Shown here: positions 7,524-14,240 of the stretch, piece after piece | How positions within the stretch are numbered: the first letter of the stretch is position 1 | Layout: each line of letters opens with the position of its first letter | IMG/VR virus record: IMGVR_UViG_3300032132_000044 | Span: 1-22,882 of that record | Length of the DNA: 22,882 nucleotides | Source: a virus | Strand: one strand, 5' to 3' | Translations under genes and position numbers: made by a program | The notes under the pieces: model-generated | What the model was told of the DNA's origin: nothing | What the model saw: only the letters and a program-made list of their open reading frames with translations | Databases searched by the model: none

Positions 7524-8035
7524 TAGATAAATACCTCCGTTACGATTGCTTCAAATTCAAATTCTACAATATGCAGGTCATCAACTTCCTCTGTGTCATC
7601 TCTACTTGGATCATAGGCTACATCCTCTATCCTTCCGTCGTGGAAGGTGTATGCAACCATAGCACCAAACTGAGCATTAGAGTCTGCAAACGTTGAAAGG
7701 ACACCCTGAAAAAGATCATTCGTTGAAACTGCATTAGACTTATCATTAAAAAGCCTTTGTATCTTTTCACCAGTATCCGTTAAATAATCAATATGCGTGT
7801 GCTTTTCGTAGTTGCCCTTTTGTAAATAATATCGTATATTCACATTGTATCCCCTCGTCGTCCCACCGCTGAAACGTGAAATAATATTAGCAGACGTTGG
7901 CTTTAGATTAAAATATTGGTTTGATCTTGCCTGATAGTCTTTATCAAAATGGATAGGCAATTTCGTTTCATTATATATAATTTCCTTCAAAGCGTTCAAA
8001 ATCTCTTTAAATGCGTTTTGGTAGTTAATTGCCAT
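7523..8035 (-). CDS. Putative tail terminator / tail completion protein
   Basis: A 170-residue protein. The N-terminus is helical (NAFKEILNALKEIIYNETKLP) and then comes a beta-rich body with RGYNVNIRYYLQKGNYEK and a final acidic strand DLHIVEFEFEAIVTEVF. This layout, helix followed by a beta sheet ending in a V-x-F-E-x-E-x-I strand, is that of tail terminator or completion proteins (lambda gpU-like), and the gene sits between the head-tail connector and the tail tube, where such genes are found. The start ATG at 8035 has a weak ribosome binding site, and 69 nt of AT-rich sequence without a recognisable signal separate it from the connector gene. Confidence 0.6.
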   Translation of the reverse strand: MAINYQNAFKEILNALKEIIYNETKLPIHFDKDYQARSNQYFNLKPTSANIISRFSGGTTRGYNVNIRYYLQKGNYEKHTHIDYLTDTGEKIQRLFNDKSNAVSTNDLFQGVLSTFADSNAQFGAMVAYTFHDGRIEDVAYDPSRDDTEEVDDLHIVEFEFEAIVTEVFI

Positions 8036-8104
8036 AAATTTTTGTCTTTAAATTGCCTCTATATGCTCATAAAAAAAGTTTTTGATAGTAAGGTATGCCA
8101 GTAT

Positions 8105-9073
8105 TTAGAACCGATATGCCTGAGCATTCTTAATTGCTCCTGACGTTACAAAGTCCCCATTCACCTCTACGTTCCAAGTATCTGCAACAGTATAAACCCC
8201 TGCGCTGAACCTTACCGAGATTCCCCTGCCAATAGAAATATAAGAACCATCAACAGTTTCAGAAGATGCGAATTTGGTTGTCTGCAATCCTGTGCTATCT
8301 GAAATATATGAATCAACTATAACTGGAGAAGAAGTACCAACTGCAAACGTACCACCAGTGGTTACAACAACTTTAATATTATCATAAGGAACTGTTGCCT
8401 GTCCCCTCGTGTCTACTATTGATCCTGTTGAACTTGAATCTTGTACTATAGTAGTAACAACACCCTGACCCATTCTTTCCTGAGCCTCATTCCAAAGTTT
8501 AATTTCACCACGCTTGACACGATCCAAATAACCCATACCAGTTTCAGGGTTAATTACTCGGCTTTCATAATAATCTCCCTGCTCCCGACTTCTCGGTGAA
8601 ACCAAATAAGAGACTGCCAAAAAGGCACAACTTCTGGTTATAATCTCCTCGTAAGTATCGCCAGTAGCATCAGTCTGGTTAGTGCCTTTTCTTGGTAAAA
8701 TTGGCTTGTTTACATAGGCTCTAATAAAATCACTTGCCCTCGCTATGGCTTCGTTTTGTAAAGTCTTTATATCTATACCAATTTCAATCGTATGATTTGT
8801 AACTGGATTCTGAGTTGACGCTAACCAGAGTAAATCTGCGTTCTCATCATAGTACCATTCACCATCTGAATCAACAGCACCAGAGTTAGCTTGAGCATCC
8901 CCAAGTTCCAATCCATCTCGATAAACCATTGAGACTGACTGCCCAACGTTTGCTGACCTTCTAACTATCCCGCTATATGTAACAAAACTCTGGATCACTG
9001 ATTTTCTATCATACTGACCTATATCTGCTTTAGCAAAAACTAAATCTTCTCTATCACAATAACTTATATTCAT
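8105..9073 (-). CDS. Head-tail connector (neck) protein with C-terminal beta domain
   Basis: A 322-residue protein. Residues 1-15 (MNISYCDREDLVFAK) and about 100-200 (TLQNEAIARASDFIRAYVNK, then a helix with TRSCAFLAVSYLVSPRS) resemble Mu gp36/DUF1320-type and gp6-like head-tail connector proteins: an early (E)DL-F segment, then helices with ASDxIxxYVNKP and a compact helical end. Between them, residues 30-95 are beta-rich, containing VYRDGLELGDAQ. Residues about 225-322 form a second beta domain ending in a strand pattern (VRFSAGVYTVADTWNVEV) often found in phage tail proteins. It would seal the portal and link head to tail. It starts at TAATG with the upstream small gene. Confidence 0.65.
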   Translation of the reverse strand: MNISYCDREDLVFAKADIGQYDRKSVIQSFVTYSGIVRRSANVGQSVSMVYRDGLELGDAQANSGAVDSDGEWYYDENADLLWLASTQNPVTNHTIEIGIDIKTLQNEAIARASDFIRAYVNKPILPRKGTNQTDATGDTYEEIITRSCAFLAVSYLVSPRSREQGDYYESRVINPETGMGYLDRVKRGEIKLWNEAQERMGQGVVTTIVQDSSSTGSIVDTRGQATVPYDNIKVVVTTGGTFAVGTSSPVIVDSYISDSTGLQTTKFASSETVDGSYISIGRGISVRFSAGVYTVADTWNVEVNGDFVTSGAIKNAQAYRF

Positions 9074-9273
9074 TAACTGTACCCTTCGTCCATTTTAATT
9101 GGGACATCCATTCTTTTTATAATCTGTAAAATTTCTAATACTGTTTCAATGTTTCTTGGTGTCAATAGGTCTGTAACATTAACAGTCCTTGAGAGGGTTT
9201 TAAGCCTAACTATCTGCTCATCAAGATGATGAACACCCTCCTCACCTAAGAAATAATTATATTTTTGTTCCAT
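9073..9273 (-). CDS. Small protein of unknown function
   Basis: A 66-residue protein that looks mostly helical (VHHLDEQIVRLKTLSRTVNV and TVLEILQIIKRMDVPIKMDEGY). Family not recognised. The ATG at 9273 lies inside the 3' end of the phosphoesterase gene (17-nt overlap) and its stop overlaps the connector ATG (TAATG). Tight coupling on both sides supports it being a real gene. The position suggests an accessory or neck-associated factor, but nothing in the sequence indicates a reaction or binding partner. Confidence 0.6.
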   Translation of the reverse strand: MEQKYNYFLGEEGVHHLDEQIVRLKTLSRTVNVTDLLTPRNIETVLEILQIIKRMDVPIKMDEGYS

Positions 9274-10033
9274 CTATTAACTCCCCCCAGACGCTTGTAA
9301 CTCCTTTAACAATTTCAACCACCTCTACCTTAAAATTGCCATTACTAAACCAATCAATAATACCAAACCCGTGATTCCAATTAGTAAGCCTTCCTTTGAG
9401 CCACTTATTTCTTTTGGGAGACATATCCTTAAGACATCCCATGCCCCACGCCCCAATCGTTCCACTATCCAACTTAGAAATAGTATGGCGCTGAATATCG
9501 TGAGTATGCCCGTATACAATATTACTTCCATAACATTCAAGATGACGTTTAGCATGGTAGGTTGTGGCGTACGCTCCGTGGATGAAATTGAGTTTCCCAA
9601 TCTTGAGGGGTTCGTTATATTCATAATATTTGTATCCTCTCTGTTTCCAATTACATGCATTTAAAAAAGTATAATCCGTCATGTACGGATACCTTTCGCA
9701 GAATCCGTATGTAAGCCACTCGTCGTGATTCCCAGCTAATATGTGCCGTTCTTTGCATCCTACTTTGTCTAAGACTTCATCAAACTGGTCAATACCATCA
9801 TTGACTTCTTCAATTTCTTTATCAATAAGCGGTAACTGGTATTCAAGAGGTGGTTGCTTCTTTCCCTTCCATCTCCAAGCACTAACTGATTCCCATTCAC
9901 CTACGTCTCCAAGATTTATAAACACAGTTGGTTTTATTTTTTCGATTGCTTTCAGCACAACATTCACTGCCATTTGATCGTGCAGTGGAAAATGCTGATC
10001 TGGGATCACAATACCCCGTTTTTTTAATTCCAT
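9257..10033 (-). CDS. Calcineurin-like metallophosphoesterase
   Basis: A 258-residue protein with the metallophosphoesterase motifs in order: D12-x-H14 (IPDQH), G42-D43-x-x-E46, G101-N102-H103-D104, H152 (FIHG) and G175-H176-x-H178. All expected metal ligands are visible; the second motif reads GDxxE rather than the usual GDxxD. No membrane segment or signal is visible, so it is likely cytosolic. This enzyme class hydrolyses phosphomono- or diesters (protein, nucleotide or nucleic acid); the substrate cannot be inferred. It sits between the endolysin and the neck genes, an accessory location. The start has an exceptionally strong ribosome binding site (GGAGGGG just upstream of the ATG). Confidence 0.92.
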   Translation of the reverse strand: MELKKRGIVIPDQHFPLHDQMAVNVVLKAIEKIKPTVFINLGDVGEWESVSAWRWKGKKQPPLEYQLPLIDKEIEEVNDGIDQFDEVLDKVGCKERHILAGNHDEWLTYGFCERYPYMTDYTFLNACNWKQRGYKYYEYNEPLKIGKLNFIHGAYATTYHAKRHLECYGSNIVYGHTHDIQRHTISKLDSGTIGAWGMGCLKDMSPKRNKWLKGRLTNWNHGFGIIDWFSNGNFKVEVVEIVKGVTSVWGELIDGTKI

Positions 10034-10045
10034 ACCCCTCCATGA

Positions 10046-10537
10046 TTAAGAATGAACCCTTTTATACCACCCATAGTAAAATTTTTCTTGAACTGGGTTC
10101 TTTAGAACTATTCTTGCGTAATAAAGACACTTATAAGCCCTTAGGCGGGTTTCTTCTAACTTTTCCGAAGCCTTTATAGTCATACGACCAATGCGCCCAT
10201 CTACGGCTATTTTATCGCCTTTTGGCAATTTCCCATTACAGGCTTTCTGCAAAACCTTTACTGCATTGCCCTGACCAGCATTAACTACGAAATCAAAATA
10301 CTGGTAACGTAACTCTGGCATTAGCTTTTCGGCTTTACTTGGCGACCAATACAGTCTTCTGTAAATATCCAAAGCACCATCAATGGTAAGGTTCTTTATG
10401 TCAACCTCAGGGTGATTTCGCTTAGAAATTCCAAACTTGGTTTCACCGCCCCTGTCATCAGGATCATTAACATAGCCACCCTCGCTATTAAGGATGTGCT
10501 TCATTATCTGACCAAACGTAGTCCTAACTACTTCCAA
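10046..10537 (-). CDS. Endolysin, glycosyl hydrolase family 108 (N-acetylmuramidase)
   Basis: A 163-residue protein with the GH108 signature SEGGYVNDPDDRGGETKFGI near the N-terminus; the catalytic Glu is residue 19 in EGGY. The following xLTIDGALDIYRRLYWSP segment and the C-terminal part (GRIGRMTIKASEKL, then FYYGWYKR) match the peptidoglycan-binding domain usual in this family. It cleaves the glycan strand of peptidoglycan for lysis. No signal peptide is visible, so release probably needs a holin; several candidates lie just upstream. The full-length frame uses TTG at 10537, overlapping the previous stop by 10 nt; an ATG at 10504 would give 152 residues but truncates the first helix. The complete family N-terminus favours the longer form. 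Confidence 0.95.
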   Translation of the reverse strand: MEVVRTTFGQIMKHILNSEGGYVNDPDDRGGETKFGISKRNHPEVDIKNLTIDGALDIYRRLYWSPSKAEKLMPELRYQYFDFVVNAGQGNAVKVLQKACNGKLPKGDKIAVDGRIGRMTIKASEKLEETRLRAYKCLYYARIVLKNPVQEKFYYGWYKRVHS

Positions 10538-10701
10538 TTAGAATTGATCCATTCCTTTAATTCAGCCCACTGCCTATCATCTGCTTTTGATTTTGTTGCT
10601 TTAACAACCTCATCACCTGCACGAAATATGACCCCTTTAATTCCTAATTTCTTGACTCGTGATTTTACCCACTTGCCCATCATTCCTTTTAATCCTGCCA
10701 T
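10528..10701 (-). CDS. Small basic protein of the lysis cassette
   Basis: A 57-residue protein, MAGLKGMMGKWVKSRVKKLG then IKGVIFRAGDEVVKATKSKADD and a Trp-rich end (RQWAELKEWINSNWK). It starts at TAATG with the upstream membrane protein and its end overlaps the endolysin start. The segment VVKATKSKADD parallels LVKMSPTKADD of the adjacent 50-residue protein, hinting that the two are related or interact. The amphipathic and basic N-terminus could bind membrane, but no transmembrane segment is evident. A holin-cassette accessory role is inferred from position only. Confidence 0.65.
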   Translation of the reverse strand: MAGLKGMMGKWVKSRVKKLGIKGVIFRAGDEVVKATKSKADDRQWAELKEWINSNWK

Positions 10702-10853
10702 TATTTTCCCTTCCCTGCTATTTTCTTAACTCCATCCCAAACTACATCCAATAGAATGTCATCTGCTTTTGTTGGGGACATTTTTACCAATTTCTCAGCA
10801 ACCATAAATCCCAATAAAAGCCATTCCCAATTAAGGGCTAACCATTCTGCCAT
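10701..10853 (-). CDS. Small holin-like membrane protein
   Basis: A 50-residue protein. Residues 4-22 (WLALNWEWLLLGFMVAEKL) form a short hydrophobic segment, followed by VKMSPTKADDILLDVVWDGV and a Lys-rich end. A single N-terminal membrane segment followed by a 'PTKxDD' motif and an amphipathic helix is a common plan for small phage membrane proteins encoded next to endolysins. It is therefore a candidate holin or holin partner for the GH108 enzyme two genes downstream. GGAGAA precedes the ATG, and its stop overlaps the next start (TAATG). Confidence 0.7.
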   Translation of the reverse strand: MAEWLALNWEWLLLGFMVAEKLVKMSPTKADDILLDVVWDGVKKIAGKGK

Positions 10854-10854
10854 T

Positions 10855-11088
10855 TTACATTTCTCCTTTCATCCAAGTTATTAAACCTCCAAACACAAAT
10901 ACTAAAACAGAGCCGACCCCCATAAACCAAGATTGCCTATTTTCAAGCCTACGAACCCTTCCGTTTTGAAACTTAACGTCAACACGGATTTCTTTTGTTA
11001 TTTCAAAATGGGCTTTACCCTTTTCTTCAATACGAGTTATGCGCTCAAGCAATTCCTCCCTATAGATGTCAACCTGTTTTTTATTCAA
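10855..11088 (-). CDS. Coiled-coil protein with C-terminal membrane segment (XhlA-like, holin accessory)
   Basis: A 77-residue protein: residues 1-50 form a charged helix (YREELLERITRIEEKGKAHF and RVRRLENRQ), and residues 54-73 form one membrane span (FMGVGSVLVFVFGGLITWMK). This is the arrangement of haemolysin XhlA-type proteins, which act with a small holin and endolysin to cause lysis. The start is TTG at 11088, justified by the strong site AAGGAGGG eight bases before it and by overlap with the stop of the upstream 34-residue gene (TTGA). The call as XhlA-like rests on topology and context, not on a diagnostic motif. Confidence 0.7.
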   Translation of the reverse strand: MNKKQVDIYREELLERITRIEEKGKAHFEITKEIRVDVKFQNGRVRRLENRQSWFMGVGSVLVFVFGGLITWMKGEM

Positions 11089-11189
11089 CGTTTTTTCCCT
11101 CCTTGACCTCGATAAGATTTGCTCTTACTCTTAGTGCCACGACCAGAGCCTTGTCTTGTTTTTTTAACATTTTTTTTAGCCCTTGCCAC
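11085..11189 (-). CDS. Very small basic Gly/Lys/Arg-rich protein
   Basis: A 34-residue protein beginning MARAKKNVKKTRQGSGRGTK and ending YRGQGGKKR, with about 15 Lys/Arg and no acidic residue. It starts at GTG 11189, 14 nt inside the end of the upstream gene, and its stop overlaps the TTG of the following gene. An alternative ATG frame in the same DNA would encode 29 residues but is less gene-like. The strongly biased composition, the precise overlaps and the SK-x-YRGQG-type ending resemble short basic proteins I recall in other tailed phages. It probably binds nucleic acid or an acidic surface; the role is not known. Confidence 0.55.
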   Translation of the reverse strand: MARAKKNVKKTRQGSGRGTKSKSKSYRGQGGKKR

Positions 11190-11478
11190 TTAACCGCCCT
11201 TTCAAATATGCGAGGTCGTCAGACTGATCGTTCATTTCTTTAATTAAATCTTCGTGTCGTCTATCCCTTATTTCATCAGAGCGATTCCACCTGTCTAACA
11301 TTTTCAGAACAATTCCTTCAACGTTACCCATTTTAGTTTCCAACTTTGCGTTAACTTGCCTAATACTGTCTAAGTCGTCATTCTGTAGCTTTTGACTTTT
11401 CATCAAATTGACTATCATCATAACAAACAAACCGACAATTATTCCCACTGCGCCATATTCAGCATACGCTTCAAACAT
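11176..11478 (-). CDS. Membrane-anchored coiled-coil protein of the lysis cassette
   Basis: A 100-residue protein with one N-terminal membrane span (residues about 8-26, YGAVGIIVGLFVMMIVNLM), then a long charged helix (LDSIRQVNAKLETKMGNVEG and RRHEDLIKEMNDQSDDLAYL) with coiled-coil character. The topology is the reverse of the 77-residue protein downstream: anchor at the N-terminus versus anchor at the C-terminus. No signal peptidase site or lipobox is visible. It may be a holin partner, or a spanin-like component if the coil lies in the periplasm; both are inference. It starts at ATG right after the stop of the 49-residue gene (TAAATG). Confidence 0.7.
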   Translation of the reverse strand: MFEAYAEYGAVGIIVGLFVMMIVNLMKSQKLQNDDLDSIRQVNAKLETKMGNVEGIVLKMLDRWNRSDEIRDRRHEDLIKEMNDQSDDLAYLKGRLSGKG

Positions 11479-11628
11479 TTATTTTTTCTTTTCCTTTTTT
11501 TCATCTGGTTCTTTTTCTTCTTCAATTTGCTGTTGCAATACTGCAATCGCCCCAGCAATCTGATGGAAGTTTACTTCAGCCTGTTTCTGTTGTTCTTGCA
11601 ACTGTGTCAACCGTTCTTGTAGTGTCAT
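11479..11628 (-). CDS. Short coiled-coil protein (49 residues)
   Basis: A 49-residue protein starting MTLQERLTQLQEQQKQAEVN, then FHQIAGAIAVLQQQIEEEKE and a Lys-rich end. It is one continuous Gln/Glu/Leu-rich helix with a short Ala/Ile hydrophobic patch, probably oligomerising as a coiled coil. AGGGAA precedes the ATG at good spacing and the stop lies directly next to the ATG of the following gene. I recall similar short coiled-coil proteins in lysis or tail regions of other phages. Function unknown. Confidence 0.65.
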   Translation of the reverse strand: MTLQERLTQLQEQQKQAEVNFHQIAGAIAVLQQQIEEEKEPDEKKEKKK

Positions 11629-11646
11629 TTCGTATTCCCTTTTTTG

Positions 11647-12039
11647 TTAATAAACTGTTCCCTTTGAGTGCCAACTAATAGCTTTTCGGACTTGTTCTGT
11701 TGTTAATTCAAGTTTACCATCGAAATCTGCTTTCCATACTTTCGCCTTCTTCCCATCTTTAAACAAAACCACACTTGGAAAATTTCTTAATCTTAATTTT
11801 CTCGCAACATCAGGAACTTTTTTAACGGGTACAATCATCATTTGTGTCCCCAGATATGCCGTGTCCCCCTCAATTATAAACTCCCCCATCCAAAAATTGC
11901 TTCCATCTTCCGATGACCAATCAGAAGTAAACCTTACTAAATGCATTCCTTTGTAGATAACACCATAAAAATTAGCATCATTTACCTCCTGTTGTACAGG
12001 CTGGGCAAATACAAATGATAATAATAGTAGCCACCTCAT
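11647..12039 (-). CDS. Exported thioredoxin-like protein lacking the CXXC motif
   Basis: A 130-residue protein with a short signal peptide (MRWLLLLSFVFAQ, likely cleavage after A12). The rest follows the thioredoxin fold: strand HLVRFTSDW, then the position of WCGPC occupied by W41-S-S-E-D45, a later strand, helix KVPDVARKLRLR, the cis-proline segment RNFPSVVLFKDGK (P88) and a final helix LTTEQVRKAI. There is no cysteine anywhere, so it cannot perform disulfide exchange; a binding or structural role is more likely. It overlaps the upstream gene (ATGA) and lies in the lysis cassette, so it may act in the periplasm. The fold assignment is from pattern only. Confidence 0.68.
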   Translation of the reverse strand: MRWLLLLSFVFAQPVQQEVNDANFYGVIYKGMHLVRFTSDWSSEDGSNFWMGEFIIEGDTAYLGTQMMIVPVKKVPDVARKLRLRNFPSVVLFKDGKKAKVWKADFDGKLELTTEQVRKAISWHSKGTVY

Positions 12040-12389
12040 TGGACTGCAATTCTCAAGTTTGTAATCTGTCTATTTAGTTCTTTAATTTCGTCTTGCATTC
12101 CTTCAATAACTTCGTAGAGGTCGTCTTGGTTTTCTTGAAGGTTGCCTACCTGCTGTTTATACTGCTCGTAAGACGGACTCCAGTTAAAATCACTAATGCC
12201 CTTGCTTGGATACTCCTGAGAGAATAACGATAGAGGTACAGGCAATTCCTTAGCCTCTTGTATGTCGGCTTGGAGCATATACCACATTCCGATAAGGCTA
12301 CTAAGTCCCATTCCTCCAGCAATAATTGTTTGGAGACTAAGGGTGAACTTTGACCCTAATATTTTTTCTTCGCTTAATTCTTTAGCCAT
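12036..12389 (-). CDS. Single-span membrane protein with coiled coil
   Basis: A 117-residue protein with one membrane span (residues about 17-39, LSLQTIIAGGMGLSSLIGMW), then ADIQEAKELPVP, a loop, and a C-terminal coiled coil (DLYEVIEGMQDEIKELNRQI). The 'ADIxEAKELP' motif after the span is a pattern I recall from small membrane proteins of other tailed phages. It opens the lysis cassette directly downstream of the fibre genes and overlaps the thioredoxin-like gene (ATGA). A role in lysis or in membrane contact is likely from context; it has no catalytic motif. Confidence 0.68.
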   Translation of the reverse strand: MAKELSEEKILGSKFTLSLQTIIAGGMGLSSLIGMWYMLQADIQEAKELPVPLSLFSQEYPSKGISDFNWSPSYEQYKQQVGNLQENQDDLYEVIEGMQDEIKELNRQITNLRIAVQ

Positions 12390-12395
12390 TAGTTT

Positions 12396-12428
12396 TTAGT
12401 TCCCCAAGATTCTGTTCTTTCCTGCCAT
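12396..12428 (-). other. Mini ORF of 10 codons at the fibre/lysis gene junction
   Basis: The ATG at the conserved junction after the second S74 fibre gene (GGAGAACGCATAATG) opens a frame of only ten codons (MAGKNRILGN) before TAA. The next real gene begins 7 nt later. The ribosome binding site and start are the same as those used at the other fibre junctions, so this is either a leader peptide that couples translation across the gap, or the remnant of a fibre gene start whose body was deleted. Confidence 0.45.
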
Positions 12429-12441
12429 TATGCGTTCTCCA
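12426..12441 (-). repeat. Fibre junction repeat, copy 1
   Basis: The 16-mer TGGAGAACGCATAATG (minus strand) is present here, at 14225-14240 and at 16183-16198, each time at the start of a reading frame. Here it encodes the end of an S74 domain (LENA-stop) and provides GGAG plus ATG for the next frame. Confidence 0.85.
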
Positions 12442-14227
12442 GTGCGGTGACTTTTGCACTTAGTTCTTTTACTGCTTCTATGAGGACAGAAACAATATTA
12501 GTATAAGCAACACCTTTTAAACCGCTTTTTGCATCTTCAGTAACCACCTCTGGTAAAACTTCCTCAGTCTCTTGAGCAATTACTCCCAAGCGTATCTTTT
12601 CCTTATCCCATTGGTCATTTCTTGTATAAGAAACTCCTCTTAATTGATTTATTTTTGATAATCCACCTGAAATAGTTTGTACATTATCCTTCAATGTTTC
12701 ATCTGAATTTTCAGTCACGCTTCCACCAAAGGTAACATCAACCGAATTATACCCCGCAGTTGCAAAAACAACACTTCCATCATTAGTCTTTAACATAAAC
12801 TGTTTAGGTGCTGAAGTACCATAATTGCCAATAGTATAATTGTAATTAGAATATGCGTGGAAATTTATCTGTGGTTCTCCCCAGAGTGTTGTATTAAGCG
12901 TAAGCAGTGAACTGGCATTCGTATTTGTTCCCCCAACTTTTAAGGCTGACTCAAATTGCCCATTAGCACCAAATATACCACTCCCAGCAAATGTGGCGTT
13001 ATTACTCGCATCCAGAGTTAATACTTTAGTTACAGAGCCTCCTGTCATAAAATGCATCTCGCCTTGCCCTGAACCACCTTCAGCAAAAATGACCAAATCA
13101 TTACTTGAGCCAGCACCAGTAACTGTTGCTTCATTACATATTATACCAGCCCTTGCTGTATTCTTAACTTCAAGATAATGTTTACTTGTTATCGCCCCAG
13201 TAGCCGTTATTGACCCAGCAAATGTGGAGGTGCCTGATGTATCTATTGTAAGAAAGTCGTCTGTACCTGCAAAAGAAGAATGCCCTGAAATTTTGAACTT
13301 ATTACTATCTGAGTAATCCATCCCAACACACCAATCATTCCCCCCATTAAAATAAATATATTGGTCATAATTACCATTATTCCCTATTCTCATAACAGTA
13401 TTTTGACCTGCATCAGATACGTGCAGTTTATTGGCTGGACTACTTGTTCCGATGCCGACTTTTCCTGCCTGAGTAATTCTCATTCTCTCGGTTAGTGTTG
13501 CATCAGCATTTGCTGTACCAGATGGTGCAGTAGAAAAATAAAAGTTTCCACTACCCATATTTAATACCGAAGCCTCATCAGTTGAAACATAAGTCCAATC
13601 ACCAGTTGTTACTTCTTCCCTAACATTTTGAGCAATTCGAAATGATGCAGATGCTTGTGTTCCTGTTTCTGAATAGAGAATAGAATTTCCACCAATAGTT
13701 AAACCAGTATAGTTGGCATATAAATTAAAAGGTGTAGCTCCAATACCGATATTGCCTGAAGAGTCAATGGTCATTCTTTTTACTAAAGTTGTTCCATTAG
13801 CACCACTATTAGTTAAGAAATGAAGAGCCCCTGCGTTAAAATATGGTGTTGAGGTTGGTTCTGCATATATTGCCGAAATATTATAATTTGTACCACCAGC
13901 AGAATTTGCAGTTGAAAAATCAATACCATATAAATCATTGATAGAATAGCTTCCAGAGGCTTCCTTAGCAATCAATATTCCCTTATTTGATGTTGTGTGC
14001 GAAGGAGATGGATTTTCAGAAGTATCAAAATCTCCAGCAATTTCTAATCCAGTAAGTGTACCTACTGATTCTAATGAACTTGCAGTTACTCCACTTGCAA
14101 GAGTCGCCCCTGTTAATCCACTTGCGGGAACTGCCGAGGCTACATCAATCGTAATAGTGTCTGGGATATTTGCATCAGGCAAAGTACCTGTGATCATTGA
14201 ATCCAGTTTAATTTTTGTTAGAGCCAT
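12428..14227 (-). CDS. Fibre protein with C-terminal Peptidase_S74 intramolecular chaperone
   Basis: A 599-residue protein. The N-terminus MALTKIKLDSMITGTLPDAN is a common start of modular phage fibres. Residues about 90-500 are beta-rich modules with recurring 'MTIDSSGNIGIG', 'KVGIGTSSPANKLHV' and 'ATFAG' turns, consistent with a trimeric beta-structured shaft. The last 92 residues are a Peptidase_S74 domain: S508-D-E-T-L-K513 (expected Ser-Lys dyad for self-cleavage before Ser), then GVIAQETEEVLPEVV and the final helix ending LSAKVTALENA. Such domains guide trimerisation and are then cut off. It starts and ends at the repeated fibre junctions. Confidence 0.88.
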   Translation of the reverse strand: MALTKIKLDSMITGTLPDANIPDTITIDVASAVPASGLTGATLASGVTASSLESVGTLTGLEIAGDFDTSENPSPSHTTSNKGILIAKEASGSYSINDLYGIDFSTANSAGGTNYNISAIYAEPTSTPYFNAGALHFLTNSGANGTTLVKRMTIDSSGNIGIGATPFNLYANYTGLTIGGNSILYSETGTQASASFRIAQNVREEVTTGDWTYVSTDEASVLNMGSGNFYFSTAPSGTANADATLTERMRITQAGKVGIGTSSPANKLHVSDAGQNTVMRIGNNGNYDQYIYFNGGNDWCVGMDYSDSNKFKISGHSSFAGTDDFLTIDTSGTSTFAGSITATGAITSKHYLEVKNTARAGIICNEATVTGAGSSNDLVIFAEGGSGQGEMHFMTGGSVTKVLTLDASNNATFAGSGIFGANGQFESALKVGGTNTNASSLLTLNTTLWGEPQINFHAYSNYNYTIGNYGTSAPKQFMLKTNDGSVVFATAGYNSVDVTFGGSVTENSDETLKDNVQTISGGLSKINQLRGVSYTRNDQWDKEKIRLGVIAQETEEVLPEVVTEDAKSGLKGVAYTNIVSVLIEAVKELSAKVTALENA

Positions 14228-14240
14228 TATGCGTTCTCCA
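14225..14240 (-). repeat. Fibre junction repeat, copy 2
   Basis: Second copy of TGGAGAACGCATAATG. It encodes LENA-stop of the 652-residue fibre and the ribosome binding site and ATG of the 599-residue fibre (TAATG overlap). Confidence 0.85.

Noticed and set aside
8036-8104. 69-nt gap between the connector and tail terminator genes
   Set aside because: It is AT-rich with only a tiny ATG AGC ATA TAG frame. No convincing promoter, hairpin or terminator seen.
9325-9660. Minus-strand 111-codon frame with hydrophobic stretches inside the phosphoesterase gene
   Set aside because: It resembles a membrane protein at first sight, but it overlaps a gene with a full set of catalytic motifs and has no good ribosome binding site. 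Treated as an alternative-frame artefact.
10412-10729. Plus-strand open frame of 105 codons
   Set aside because: It lies opposite the endolysin and two small lysis genes with family or operon support, and its translation has no recognisable pattern. It is a shadow frame.
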